NCBI GenBank assembly: GCA_963971425.1
Contig: OZ020515.1
Location: 2,720,678-2,784,677, forward strand
DNA length: 64,000 nt
Reading direction: 5' to 3'
Source: Bryoerythrophyllum caledonicum
Taxonomy: Eukaryota; Streptophyta; Bryopsida; Pottiales; Pottiaceae
The notes under the pieces were generated by a model. That model saw only the letters and a list, made by a program, of their open reading frames with translations, did not search any database and was not told the origin of the DNA. This document shows positions 12,013 to 23,070 of this stretch, in pieces; within the stretch, counting starts at the first letter, position 1; every line of letters begins with the position of its first letter. A program made the translations under genes and the position numbers.

Positions 12013-13742
12013 TGAGGGAATGGAGGATACCTTGAACAAGTCCTCATCTATCAAGGCCTCATCAATGGGGACTACACCGGGTTCCTCTAAGAGGCGGGAG
12101 AGGTGATCCGCTTGGAGGTGCATCCTCCCCGGGCGGTATTCGATCGTGCAGTCAAACTCCTCTAAAAGTAAGACCCACCTCGCTAAACGACCACTCAAGT
12201 CCGCATTCTGACAAAGTACTTGATGGCCATGTGATCCACGTAGAACACTACGGGGTTGAGTAACAAGTAGTGGCGAAACTTTTTGACCGAAAAGACCATT
12301 GCCAAGCACTCACGTTCGGTGGTGGTATAGTTCATCTTGGCGGGGTTTAATTGCCTACTTGCAAAGGCAATGGGGTGGTCCTTGCCATTAAGGCCCACCG
12401 GTTGGCACGAGGTACTTCCTACAGCCACCGCCAAGGCATCGCAGAAGATGTGGAAAGGCAACTCCCAATTCGGGGGCCTCAAAACCAGGTAGGTGGTTAG
12501 TTCTTTCTTCAAAACTTCAAAGGCTTCCTAGCAACTTGGGGTCCATTCAAACCTCATGCTCTTTTGGATGAGCCTAGTGATGGGCATGGCCTTCGTGGCA
12601 TAGTCATGGATAACCTCCCGATACCACCCTATGTGTCCTAGGGTTTTTTGTATCTCCTTGACATTCGTGGGGGGGTTTAACTCCACGATAACCTTCACCT
12701 TATCGAGATTCGGCTCTCGACCATCCTTGGAGACCACAAATCCTAACAAGACTCCTTTTTCTACGGCAAGGAAGATTTTCTCGGGATTGAGAGCGATACC
12801 GGTGCGCCTACACCGTTGGAAACTTTGCCTCACACACGTGAGATGGTTGTCCTTCGTGGACTGGGTGCTAGAATCATCAATGAATACCGTTATTGATTTA
12901 TGTAAGAGGTCTGAGAAGGCATAGGTCATGGCCCTCTGAAATGTGGAAGGGGCATTACAAAGCCCAAAAGGCATGACCAAATTAATGAATGTGCCCCACG
13001 GGGTAGTGAAGGCAGTCTTGTGATAGTCCTCGGGGGCAATGGAGATTTGATTGTAGCCCGAGTAGCCATCCATAAACGTGTAAAGCTCATGACCACCTAC
13101 CTCCTCTAAGATGGTGTTGATAAATGGCAAGGAGAAGTGGTCTTTTTGGGTGTGGTGGTTGAGTTTCCTATAGTCAATGCACACCCGTAGCTTTCCATTC
13201 TTCTTTTTAACTAACACCATTGGGGAGACCCAATCGGATATCTCCACGGGTTTAATGAACCCCGCTTGGAGTAGCTTCTCCAGCTCTGCCTTGACAATGA
13301 GCTACAGGTTAGGATTCATACGCCGCTCTTTTTGTCTAATGGGAGTAGTGCTCGGGAGAAGGGGAATGTGATGTTGTGTCATTGCCGGGGGAATGCCCTT
13401 GAGGTCTTTGTATATCCATGCAAAAATGTCCCGAAACTCGACCACTAGCAACTTGTATTCTACCATCTCCTCTTTGGTCAATCCAACGCCCACCTTTATA
13501 CTACGGACTTCTTCATCCTCATGAGAGACCACCATCAACTTCCAATCATCGTGATGTACGTGTGGTTGTTGAGTAGGTCCCTTGTACCAATCATTCGGAA
13601 CTTGGGGGTATGTTGCCCCCGAACCACTAGCTAGAATACCGGTGGATGTCATCCTAAAGTGGAGAGATGGGTTGAGAGGGCCGTTATCGATTAAAACCTC
13701 CAACTCCGTCCCTTGCGTGCCATCGACATCCATGCCGAACAC
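12013..13742 (-). pseudogene. gypsy reverse transcriptase-RNase H
   Basis: Reverse transcriptase motifs run in order: CIDYRKLN, the D of TFMDGYSGYNQ, MPFGLCNAPSTFQR, and VFIDDSS as the active-site Asp pair (about 12870-12890). RNase H follows with HIFCDA, ASRQL, a TERECLA glutamate and FYVDH. TAG stops at 13302-13304 and 12528-12530 both sit where family members have Gln, consistent with CAG to TAG. A further frameshift lies near 12200 between AIKYF and the ADLSGRLARW segment. The enzyme would copy element RNA into DNA in cytoplasmic particles. It is broken. Confidence 0.9.
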
Positions 13743-13744
13743 TG

Positions 13745-15048
13745 CTACAGGTTGTAGGTCATCCAGGAGGGAACCAGGCCCACATCCATCTCGGTTTCCA
13801 CGTCGATCAACTCACTATCTACGAAATGCACGGACATCGCTTCATCCGCGCTTGAGGTGGGGTGCTCTCTCAACCATTCTACAAATTCACCGCTAGGGAC
13901 CCACTCATAAAGGCCCGGTCCCATGCTTTTGAATGGCATCACGTGGGCCTTCGAGGATTGGGCTCGATCCACCGCCTTGTGGGGCGCAAACCTCACCATT
14001 TTGGGAGGCTCTTTTGTTAGAACTTCTTGTGATTCATTCCCCGACAAGCCCATGCAACCGTGGCATAATCCTAGCCTACTTGGTTGGAAATGGACTGTAG
14101 TAGGGTTCTCCGGTGGACCATAGGTGATGTTTGGTTTCGGTCCTCCCCATTCTACCGTGGCATTGGCAATTCGCAACCAAGGTCTACCTAGTAGCAAGGG
14201 GTATGCCTCCTTGTTGGAGTGCATTCGGATGACTTGGAAGGTGAGGGAATACCCTACCCCCCCCGTGGTAACTTTACAACCACTAATTTGGCCTAATGGG
14301 GCCTCCGAGCTTTGATTAGCCATGTTGATGATGTACGGTGAAGGTTCTGTGATGTCAAGGCCAAGCTTCTTTATGGTTGAGAGGGGCATAATGTTTAAAC
14401 CACTACCACCGTCCTCTAGTACATTGGGTACCACCTTGTCCATGATTGAGACCTCGATTTGAACCGCCTTGACCTCGATGTTGGGGTGTGCGGATTGAAC
14501 ACGAGCCGCCAACCTAACCCTTGCCTTAGGCCTTCGCTTCACTGGGTGCCCGACCTAAGGACCTTCCTCATGGGTGGTGATACCTCTAACAGTTGGGTTA
14601 TGGTGATGTCTGCCTTGAGGCGGCTCAAATCCGCCCATAAATCGTAAGGCCCTTCTCCCACGTATTCCATGACACGGAGGAACGTGGTTACCTCGGGACT
14701 AGGGGCTGGTGGACCCTCCCATGGTTCTTGGGAGGTGGACAATGGTGTTCGAGACCTAGGTGTCCCATGAGAGGACCTTAAGTTGGCTCGTTTAGTGCCC
14801 TCCACCGCCTCCTTGGTGGCATCATTTAGATTAGAGAAGTGAGGTGAATCCTCCTCTGAGGTCTCACCTTCCTCTAGTATGGGTGGAGGGGGACTCGAGT
14901 ACCTAGGCTCCCGCTGGTAAGACCGAGTCTGGACTGTCAATGCGGATAACTCACAAGTTTTTGCCTCCTTGGTTTTGCTAACCTCGTGAAAAACTACATT
15001 GAGTTCTGTGAAGGAAGGGCTGTGTGTGGACACGATGTCACTTGACAT
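13745..15048 (-). pseudogene. gypsy pre-protease linker and aspartic protease
   Basis: The upstream half is a Pro/Ser/Glu-rich linker followed by a conserved block, LKADITITQLLEVSPPMRK. It is frameshifted near 14542 into the protease, whose active-site region reads EDGGSGLNIMP in place of the usual plant-element IDGGS. The C-terminal SEFVEWLREH segment leads to the reverse transcriptase. The protease would cleave the polyprotein. The single frameshift separates two otherwise open frames. Confidence 0.8.
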
Positions 15049-15066
15049 GGTGGCATAGCGAACATC

Positions 15067-16908
15067 TTATGGGCCTTGGTTTTGTTGGCCCCCGTGGTTT
15101 TGTCCTTGGTTTTGTTGGCCCCCGTGGTTTTGCCCTTGGTTTTGTTCGCCCTCGTGGCTTTGCCCTTGGTTTTGTTGGCCTCCGTGGTTTTGCCCTTGGT
15201 TAATAGGGATGTAACCATCCTTGGTATTAACCCCCATTGGAGGAGTTTGGTTCTGGCGATTGTTGTTGTAGTCGTAATAGAGGCTAGGTGGCCTAAGGGT
15301 ATTATCGGAGGTGGGGTTACGTTGGCCTCTTAAGTGGTCTTGGGCTTGTTGAGGGTAATTCCCCAGTGGAAAGGACATGGGAATTACCTTGTCCGGTCTA
15401 CGACACACTTGGGTAGGGTGATTACCTCCACAGTTTCCACATACTACTCCACTCTCGACCCAACATTGCCCCGGTGCGTGTCTCTTGCCACAAATGTGAT
15501 GGATTTCATACAGTGGTCTCGGAGGTCCCCCATAACCTTGACTCAGAGATGCATAGCCTTGCGGCACATAGTTAGTTACCGCCGGTGGTTGATTCCTATG
15601 GGGGGGCTCATACGGGGGTTGAGTGGTTTGGTGTTGAGATGCTGCCATCGGAGTGGTGCAAAAAGGGCTAGTGTGGCCTGGTTGACCAGATTGAGTACAC
15701 CATAGGCCCGAAGCATGTCTACCAGACTCTATGGGTGGAGGTGTGGGGTTAGGGACCTGGTTCTTAATCAACAAGGCCATTTGGTCTTGCATGGCCTTGA
15801 TTTGTTGAGCTAATTGGTCCTGGAAGCCTTGTTGGCCTTGGAGGATTTCGTTCTTCATTTCCTCTTTCCATGTGCCCCGCTCTTCGTGATAGGTGAGGTC
15901 GAGGAGAGCTACTGGAGGCCTACCGTTCAAGGGTGGAGCATAGTAGCTCCACATAGGAACTTGTGCACCCGTGGCTCCTGCGTTAGGTTCTAGGGCTGGT
16001 CCTTTGCCTTTAGCATGAATCGGTATGAAACTAAGGATGTGGTGCTCTTCCTTCCTCCACATTGGCTCTTGGTCTCGATCAACTTGCTCGATTAGCCTAG
16101 CTTGTGCTTTGGCAGCGTCTAACAATGTGGGGCGGACCTTCAGAATCTCCCTAATGGTTCCCTCATTGTTGAACCCTTGGATAAAGAATTGGGTTAAGGT
16201 GTCATTGGTGAGGAGATTACCCACGAATCTTGTAACCACTAGCTCAAATCTCCTAATGTAGGTCGTGATTTCCTCCCCTGGACCTTGGCGTAGCGCAGCT
16301 AGGGCTGTGAGGGCATTACTTTGACCTACTTCGGGTCTAAAGTGCTCCAGAAAGGCCCTCACGAGGCTATCCCAATCCTCAAAGGTGTCGGGGGGGTGAT
16401 TCCTATACCACTGGTAAGCAGCATCCTTCAAGGTACACGAGAACCACATTAGGAAATAACCGGTATTGGTGATGAGGCAAGTCGTGAGGAGCTCTAGAAA
16501 ACGTTCCACGTGCGCGGAGGGGTCTTCATCCTTGGTTCTTCTAAATGAGGGCAAGTTGGGTGGCATGGGCGCCGCTTGCAAGCCCTCGGGTACTACAATT
16601 GATAAACCTCTTGGCTGGACCAAGGGATTAATGGGAAGCCGGACCAAGGGTGGTCCTCTAGAGGCCATGGTAGGAGCTGAGGTGGTGCCTCGTGGACTAG
16701 TGGTGTTGGTGGTGTTCACCGGATTGAATGAAGTTGAAGGGAAAGATGGGGGGAAAGGAAGGGAAGGAGCTGAGAGAGCCTCTAGCTGTACCTCTAAGAA
16801 TCCTTCCGCCGTGTCCTCGGTGAGTTCCCTAGACCGACTCCTTTGTTCACTCGCCGGTTCCCACGGTGGTGTGAGGGAAGGTCTTTGAGATCTTGTGGCA
16901 CGGGACAT
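15067..16908 (-). CDS. gypsy gag protein (capsid and zinc knuckle), 613 aa, intact frame
   Basis: An ATG at 16908 opens an uninterrupted 613-residue frame. A disordered Ser/Pro-rich N-terminus precedes a capsid-like retrotransposon-gag domain (about residues 120-290; markers AYQWYRNHPPDTFEDW, FLEHFRPEV and GEEITTYIRRFE). A Gln-rich helix follows, and then a zinc-knuckle-like segment with CGKRHAPGQCW and CGNCGGNHPTQVC near residues 475-510. The C-terminus carries a 10-residue repeat. Gag would package element RNA. This is the only intact frame of the element; pol downstream is broken. I see no 5' LTR or primer-binding site beyond 16908, so the element is 5'-truncated or its leader has been replaced. 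Confidence 0.85.
   Translation of the reverse strand: MSRATRSQRPSLTPPWEPASEQRSRSRELTEDTAEGFLEVQLEALSAPSLPFPPSFPSTSFNPVNTTNTTSPRGTTSAPTMASRGPPLVRLPINPLVQPRGLSIVVPEGLQAAPMPPNLPSFRRTKDEDPSAHVERFLELLTTCLITNTGYFLMWFSCTLKDAAYQWYRNHPPDTFEDWDSLVRAFLEHFRPEVGQSNALTALAALRQGPGEEITTYIRRFELVVTRFVGNLLTNDTLTQFFIQGFNNEGTIREILKVRPTLLDAAKAQARLIEQVDRDQEPMWRKEEHHILSFIPIHAKGKGPALEPNAGATGAQVPMWSYYAPPLNGRPPVALLDLTYHEERGTWKEEMKNEILQGQQGFQDQLAQQIKAMQDQMALLIKNQVPNPTPPPIESGRHASGLWCTQSGQPGHTSPFCTTPMAASQHQTTQPPYEPPHRNQPPAVTNYVPQGYASLSQGYGGPPRPLYEIHHICGKRHAPGQCWVESGVVCGNCGGNHPTQVCRRPDKVIPMSFPLGNYPQQAQDHLRGQRNPTSDNTLRPPSLYYDYNNNRQNQTPPMGVNTKDGYIPINQGQNHGGQQNQGQSHEGEQNQGQNHGGQQNQGQNHGGQQNQGP
15070..15205 (-). repeat. 30-bp tandem repeat in gag C-terminus (NQGQNHGGQQ)
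   Basis: About 4.5 copies of a 30-bp unit encode NQGQNHGGQQ with minor changes. The unit length preserves the frame. A Gln/Asn/Gly-rich, basic tail of this kind is plausible for RNA binding, by inference. Confidence 0.85.
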
Positions 16909-17435
16909 CTACTCTAGGGTCCAAAGGTAAGATCTTGTCGTTCGTAGATGGTAGTCATGTCCCCCCAAAAGGTTCCCCGTCCGAGGTTTTAAGGTCGTGG
17001 GTGGATCTACACGAAGCACAGCCTATCTCGAACGACGAGTGGAACACCATATTCATTAAATTGAGACAAATCGTGAGATTTGAGACTAAAAGCCTATTAC
17101 TTCGGACACAAATATCGAGAAAAGTTGTTGCAAACGGAGGCATACATCATGTAACATACGAGAAACATCTCAAATCCAACAGTAAATCATTGCAAAGCTC
17201 CATAAATGCATCACATAAGACATACTATTAATAGATCGTCATAGAGAATATAATTCTACCAAAGTCAAAGACGAGGGAGTACAATGAAAAATACTAACAC
17301 TAAATTTTTATTTTCATAACATTGTTAACCAACATATGTAATCATAAGCAACTTTCTATTAATAGTACTCTAGGATCTATGCTATCGATCCTACAACAAA
17401 ACAAGAAAGGACTTCTAAAGCATATAAAACTGTTC
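16909..17435. other. No gene seen: gag leader to host junction
   Basis: Somewhere here the retrotransposon ends and the gene island begins, but no LTR terminus or primer-binding site is visible, so the junction cannot be placed. The part after about 17030 is AT-rich and unremarkable. Confidence 0.4.
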
Positions 17436-18256
17436 CTACTTAGGAATTCCCCCCTCACTAGAAGGAATACTTGAACCACCTCCTCGTGTTTGCAAAAGCA
17501 AGGCCTCCTGCGCTTTCACTTTCGCATACCCAATCATAATTTCCTTCCTCCGAGAATACGGTTTATAGTAATCATCCACTTCCGAATAATTCACGGATTT
17601 GACCACAGGTGAATGACGTGATTGATGGCACCGACTATCACCCCCGGAACCACCACCTCCACCCAAGCATAGAGGATTCCGATGAAACTGTAAAGATGCG
17701 GATCTCAAAGATCTAGGCTTAAAACCGAGAGATTCGGTATGCAATCCCGTTGAACGGGAGGGAGGATTACTAATTCCAACAATACCTTCAGATCTTGAAC
17801 TAGGAAGCCGCCTCCGCTTAGCAAGAGTAGGAGAAGGCTGGACAGGAATAACCGAAGGCGGAATAATCAAATTGGAAGATATAGGCTCAGAATCCTTCAC
17901 CTCGTCTGCACGAATTGCACCATTAGCATAGAGTTGTCGTTTGGGAGTGCAATCGCCAATAGGCTCTATAGAAGCACACATCCGCTTCAGTGGCAAAGGA
18001 GATGCCACACAAGGAATTCCAGCCCTCCGCTCAGGAGGGCTATCAACAACACCATCATCGACCTTTTGTGTAGAGAAGTCCCTGATAGCAAAGGCAGCAT
18101 CGGTTGCAGTGCACATAAGAAACGGCTTTGAATAGTGGGATTGGGAAAAACCTCCAGGAAGAGATCCAGGGTACTCAGAAAACAAGCCACAATTGGAGGG
18201 TTGTTTACTACGATCACTTCGACATAGAGAAGGGATGGTAGCCTTCACAACCTGCA
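17436..18256 (-). CDS. Hypothetical exon, 272 codons, Ser/Arg-rich
   Basis: The open frame begins after a good acceptor (CTTCTGCAG|GTTGTGAAG at 18256-18264) and runs to a TAA at 17436. The product has basic KRRR and PYSRRKE patches, a Gly run (LCLGGGGGSGGD) and many Ser-Pro pairs, so it is mostly disordered; no domain is recognised. It lies 360 bp downstream of the FCP1-like exon on the same strand. It could be a 3' exon of that gene after alternative splicing or the last exon of a separate small gene. I see no upstream ATG exon. Confidence 0.45.
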
Positions 18257-18614
18257 GAAGGTACACGAGATAAAAGAAGCAATGAGTAGGACATTACAAC
18301 AGTCACAGGAATCCTACGCATGCTCGACCCGAGGATAAACATGAAAGCCCAAAGGAATACAATATACCTTGAATCCAAAATAAAAACAATATACTCGACG
18401 AGAAGATAAACAATAATACTTAAAACAATGATTAATCCTAAAACAGACCGAAAGATCGATAGCAGCTTGTAGATAACGAAACACAAGACAATGCCAAAAA
18501 GTTACAAAAAAACTTGTTCAAGTTGTAAAATACATATATATATTCAAAATGTAGAAGGGTGTTTACAATGTGGATACTAATTGCCTACTATATTACAAAA
18601 ACGACACCATGAAA
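18257..18614. other. No gene seen; P1-like half-sites
   Basis: This AT-rich spacer holds a degenerate P1 palindrome near 18306-18328 (CTCGACCCGAGGATAAAC with a decayed left arm). It is probably an intron or intergenic. Confidence 0.4.
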
Positions 18615-19591
18615 CTATGAAGCCGATGAAGTAGAACCATGTGGAATTTCATAGATATAACCAACGTTCTTGTTTGAGAGCACCATCCCATCTACAATAT
18701 ACTTCATGAAAGGACTATCAGGCGCCAACGGTTGAACTCCTATGCGATTGATATTAACATAATTATGTAATTGTCCAACAGGGCATTCGGAAACCAAACG
18801 TCGCAGCCAAGGTACAAGTTCCTCAGAAAGGAACTCGTCATCACAAGCCGCATGTCTCCACGGACGAAGAAATATGGCATTTCCCATATGATTACAAACG
18901 CTCTTCTCCGGGCTGTCGTTGATGAGAAGGGTGTTGTCCGAATCTAGGACCATCGACTCAAGTGGGCACCTAAATAAAGTTGATGACAGAGTTTTCAAAA
19001 AGATCATCTTGTTCGAATTATTCGGATCCATCAAGAACTTATTGGTCGAGGTTTCAATTCTATCACAGCTCTCCTGACCAAGAACCAAAGCTGGAGAACG
19101 CATGTCCGAAAAAAGATACTTTGCAATTTCTACAACAGTGGACTTCTTCATCGAGCTCCAGACGACAATAGAGTTCGTTATGTTTTGGATGTCCGCTAGA
19201 AACGCACGAACTCCAGGGCGAGTATATACAGATTTCGGACCTATGAACGCAGGAACAGTGCAAGAATACGCTACACGACTCCCGGAGCCTCTAGACAACC
19301 CAGGGGCATGCTCTGTCTCGCACAGGATGCCATTAATATCTAGAACAATATTAAGCCACTTCTGTGGCCGCCGGTTGGAGACAACGGACAAACTCCTCCG
19401 CAAACAGTCCTGGGACAGGACGAACACACACTAAAGTCAATGGAAATTACCTGATGAAATGCACATTGAGAAATATGCAAAGGAAGTGTCACAGATTCCA
19501 TCAATTCTCCCCACCATAGCGACTTCTGAAAATCAATCCCAGTCCGAGGCTTCAATGCAAGAGGCCGATGAACAATATCATCCATTCTCAT
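18615..19591 (-). CDS. FCP1/NIF-like HAD phosphatase-family domain, gene 1
   Basis: Exon 1 runs 19591-19451 (ATG directly after TTTTCTCAG; donor CATCAG|GTAATT). Exon 2 starts at 19361 (GCCACAG acceptor) or 19409 (TCCCAG acceptor), both in frame, and ends at a TAG at 18615. HAD motifs seen: motif I VLDINGILC, motif II VVWSSM, a Lys in SNKMIFLK for motif III, and motif IV LLINDSPEK. FCP1-type enzymes use DxDx(T/V); here the second Asp is Asn, as I recall for a plant-specific FCP1-like group, so Ser/Thr phosphatase activity is doubtful. No stop interrupts the domain. The acceptor directly before the ATG suggests an upstream exon; the ParB/methyltransferase-like gene ends 220 bp upstream with an in-phase donor-like CAG|GT. 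Confidence 0.75.
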
Positions 19592-20014
19592 CTGAGAAAA
19601 CAATTGAAGAAAACTGAATTGTTAAACAATTCGATAAATTATATTCAAATATTGTTACAAATATGTACACTCCGCCAATTGTACATTATATCTCATATGG
19701 ATCCGATGCCTGTAGTCCAAAACACCCGAATAAGACCGACTATGAGTAGTCAATCAAGAAATACACGGCTGCATCTCGTAAAATAGCCTGAAAATTTTGA
19801 GAAAAAAATAGCTAGCCAACCTGGTCCGAATCAGACGCTTCGTTTCTTGGTCCGTCAGGTGACGGCTCGTAATCCACTCGATCCTCCTCCACCGTACTGT
19901 TATTCAGAGCAACCACAGGAACGTCAACAACGCGGGCCTCTACGTCGCACTCCTCAAATTGTAGTAGGTGAGCAGGGAGTGGAAGTGGGTTTTGGTGGAG
20001 GCAGACTGCCAGGG

Positions 20015-20211
20015 TATCCTCGGGTCGAGGATATGCCGAAGGAGGACTTCTTGTAGGAGAGGGCTCCTCAGAGGGAGCGAGCGCAGGTGCTTCACCAGGA
20101 TTAGATTGCGGGTCATCAGAGGAAGTTTCGAGAAAAGGAACAGACGGCTCCCCCTGAGCATCTAGTGGAGTAGAGAGCCCAGTACCTGAGTTATCTTCGA
20201 CGCGAGGATAA
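20015..20211. repeat. Two P1 palindromes inside coding exon 3
   Basis: TATCCTCGGGTCGAGGATA (20015-20033) and the imperfect TTATCTTCGACGCGAGGATAA (20191-20211) lie in frame in the ParB/methyltransferase-like gene. They encode AYPRPEDT and SYPRVEDN, so the palindrome appears as a YPRxED peptide repeat. Confidence 0.85.
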
Positions 20212-21390
20212 CTCGTGTTCAAAGGCTCCTCAGAGGGAGGAGGACCAGATGATGTTGCTCCCGAATTCACAGGGCTCCTAAGGTACATCTGGGCCAGGTC
20301 TGCCTTCATTTGTTGTTGAAGCTCAGCCCTGATAGTCGCCTCGATCCGCGCCTTCTCCAAGGCAAACTCCATCCTCTACTTCTCAAGAGCAGCCTCCATC
20401 TCTGCCTGCCTGCGCTTGGACTCTTCCAAGCGGTCCACCATATCCTCCTTGTCCTTCATCTCCATAAGGCATTTGATCGCCAGATGCTGATAAAAATCAC
20501 CACTAGGTTCGTACTTCACAACCTTCTCAAGGGGCGGGGCTTCTCCAGCAGCGTTGACAAAGAAGTCGGAAGCCTCAATCATAGTCAGTTTCAAAGGATG
20601 TTTAACTACAGGAGTTATAACATTAGATGGGCCGGCCATTGGAGGTCTTGGTCCTTCGTCGTCACTGTCTGAAAGCAGGATGATGGCAATATCCCGCTTC
20701 ATGCCTCCCTCAACTGGTGGAGGCTCCATTGATGGGGTTGCTAAAACAGCAGAGGCGTTTTCTTGAAGACTTGGAATATAAGAGGAAGGGACCTCATTGG
20801 GGAGCACCGCAACGTTGACTCCAGAGGATGATGGCATCGGTAATTCACCTTCTTCACCAGCAGGATGAGAAGATGGCCCAGCCGACACGGGTGCAAGAGA
20901 GAAGAGGTTTACACCAATATTACTCCCGAAAGTATCCAATTCCGGAGTAGCCTCGTCGTTAGCTTCCGGGGAATTTTGGCGGAGAAGGAGATCTACGCGA
21001 GAGTGGAGGGTCGTCATCCTCCACAGGGTCTTCGTTGATGGTGACTGAATCAAGACGGATTCTAGGACTAACACCAGAAGAAGAAATGGCTCTAGGCCGA
21101 TGAATGGGAGGTTCGGATACAGAGGTGGAGGCCGTTGCAGCTCGAGTCTCCGAAGTTCTCTGTGCAGTGCTTGTGCGAGCTGCAGGGGCCCTGGTGGGCC
21201 TACGAGCTGAAGTGTTGATTGCCTCTGCAGATTCGGGAGCGTCGGAATCCGGCTGCAGGGGACGACTAACATAAGCACAATCCTTATGGATGAAGTCGTT
21301 TATGTCATACTTTTCAATTTTCTTCGCATTGTGTTTGTACAAATTGCGATAGTCCTTGTCCACCAGTCCGTTAAACGAGGTTCCGAACAT

Positions 21391-21614
21391 CTGATAAAGA
21401 GAAGGCAAAGCCGATGAGTTAAACATGACAACTATACCAGTCAGGAATCGGAAGACTAGCATGAGAGTTATCCTCGACACGAGGATAAACAAAAATATAT
21501 GGAAATAGGAAGAGGCAAGATAAAGGACAACCAAATACAGAATATTATAAATTGGCGATCCACCATTTTTATCCTCGACCCGAGGATAATGAAGGTAATG
21601 AAGTGGATAATTAC
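21391..21614 (-). other. Intron 2 of ParB/MTase-like gene with two P1 palindromes
   Basis: A GT-AG intron of 224 nt splits the methyltransferase-like motif I block from the following GTSFNG block in phase 0. It contains P1 copies at 21468-21488 (centre ACA) and 21569-21589 (centre ACC). Confidence 0.7.
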
Positions 21615-22927
21615 CTTACTCGCCAGCAGGAGTTTGGAGCCACAGAAGACTCCGAATACTCTACTCTCGGGCTTGCTGAAGGCTGATAGGAGCTCAAGGT
21701 AGAACTCCATCCGCAACTCGTAGCCGTGAACAGCAAAGCAAGCCTCCAAATATTTGTTTCTCTTGGTGTAGTATGGAGTTTTGGCGGCAGAGTAATTCAG
21801 ATCAACCTTCTTTAAAAGCGCAGGAGAATCGAGATGGTCATCCTTGATGAGGAATAGAAGGTATACCTCAGTACACTTGGACCTCGATGTCCCCAAGTTC
21901 AGCCGCTCGAATGCGGATGGTATGTACCTCGACGGAAGGCACACATATTTCGACATCCTCTTCTCCGCTTACTTCTCCGCTTGCACCGCTCGCTGCTCCG
22001 AGGAGGTTATCTACACCCAAACGGTCGGTGAGTTCAGGGTGGGTTTGTTCCTCTGTGTCTTCAATGTCTTCAAAAACTCCGAGAAGTATGGCTCTTCAGA
22101 TGAGTCCTCCTTGGAAGACCACCCGGGGACCTGTCGAAGGTCTAGGAGACCAAGGGACCACTCTCTATCCTCCGCGGGCGGGTCAAAATATTCGGAGAAC
22201 TCCATTTTCTCCCCATCAAAATCGCGAATCTTGGCGGGTCCAACAACAGGGTCGATGTGGCTCTTCACGTACAAAAACTTCCGAAAGAATGGAAACACGT
22301 TCGGAAACTTCTCCAGCAACTAAGATGCTCGCTTCAGCTTCCCAGCATTTGTGAGCCTCATGGAGAAGAACTCCTTGTCGGGCCGGACAAGGAGCATATT
22401 GTACGTCGCAGAGGATACGCAGTGTTCATGCTTCCACGCCTTCCACACCTCGTCGTTAGTGGACCCGTCTGGCATCAAAAACTTCAAGGAAGGATCAATT
22501 GCGATCAATTCCTGAAGAACAATGCGCTTCCTCTTCCGGCGGTCTGCCCACTCCTCGTAGTGATAGCAGGACCCGTGAACCACGCTTGTCCGTCGGAGCG
22601 TGACTTTTGGGTACCCGTTATGGCCTTCACTTATGTGAACAGGTCTCGTAAGTCTTTATCTGAGAGGTGGCCCAACCTCTTGAAAAATTCACGATGGATG
22701 GGTGAGGCTCTGAAATTCTTAGCCTCATTATACATGACCATCGTGTCCGGATTGATAATCTCGCCTTTTGTGTGCTTCTCGAGAAAATCTTCCCAGAGCT
22801 TGAATATGTCATCAGGCAATGTGATCACCTTGATCTCATTCGTGATATGAGATGACTTGTTCACCTGCTTCCCTTCCTTCGTGGGGTCGATGTTTTGGAA
22901 GCGGTTCACAATTAGTTGGCAGAATAA

Positions 22928-23070
22928 CTGCATATCAGGGAACCCACAAATGTCAATTACTATACATTATCAATAAAAACGAAGACGACGTGCAGGAGAA
23001 AAATTATAGAGTTTCATAAGTATCAATAATTATCCTCAACTCGAGGATACATTCAGAGACGGAAGCTTAC
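22928..23070 (-). other. Intron 1 of ParB/MTase-like gene with one P1 palindrome
   Basis: This 143-nt GT-AG intron in phase 0 carries a P1 copy at 23030-23049 (TTATCCTCAACTCGAGGATA). Confidence 0.7.

Noticed and set aside
22180..22200. FDPP in exon 2 as the DPPY catalytic motif of a DNA methyltransferase
   Set aside because: The context (SEYFDPPAED) lacks the hydrophobic strand and the aromatic residue expected; not strong enough to claim.
21887..22354. Plus-strand frames of about 155-197 codons over the methyltransferase-like gene
   Set aside because: Antisense to exon 2; the minus-strand reading carries the recognisable motifs and splice sites.
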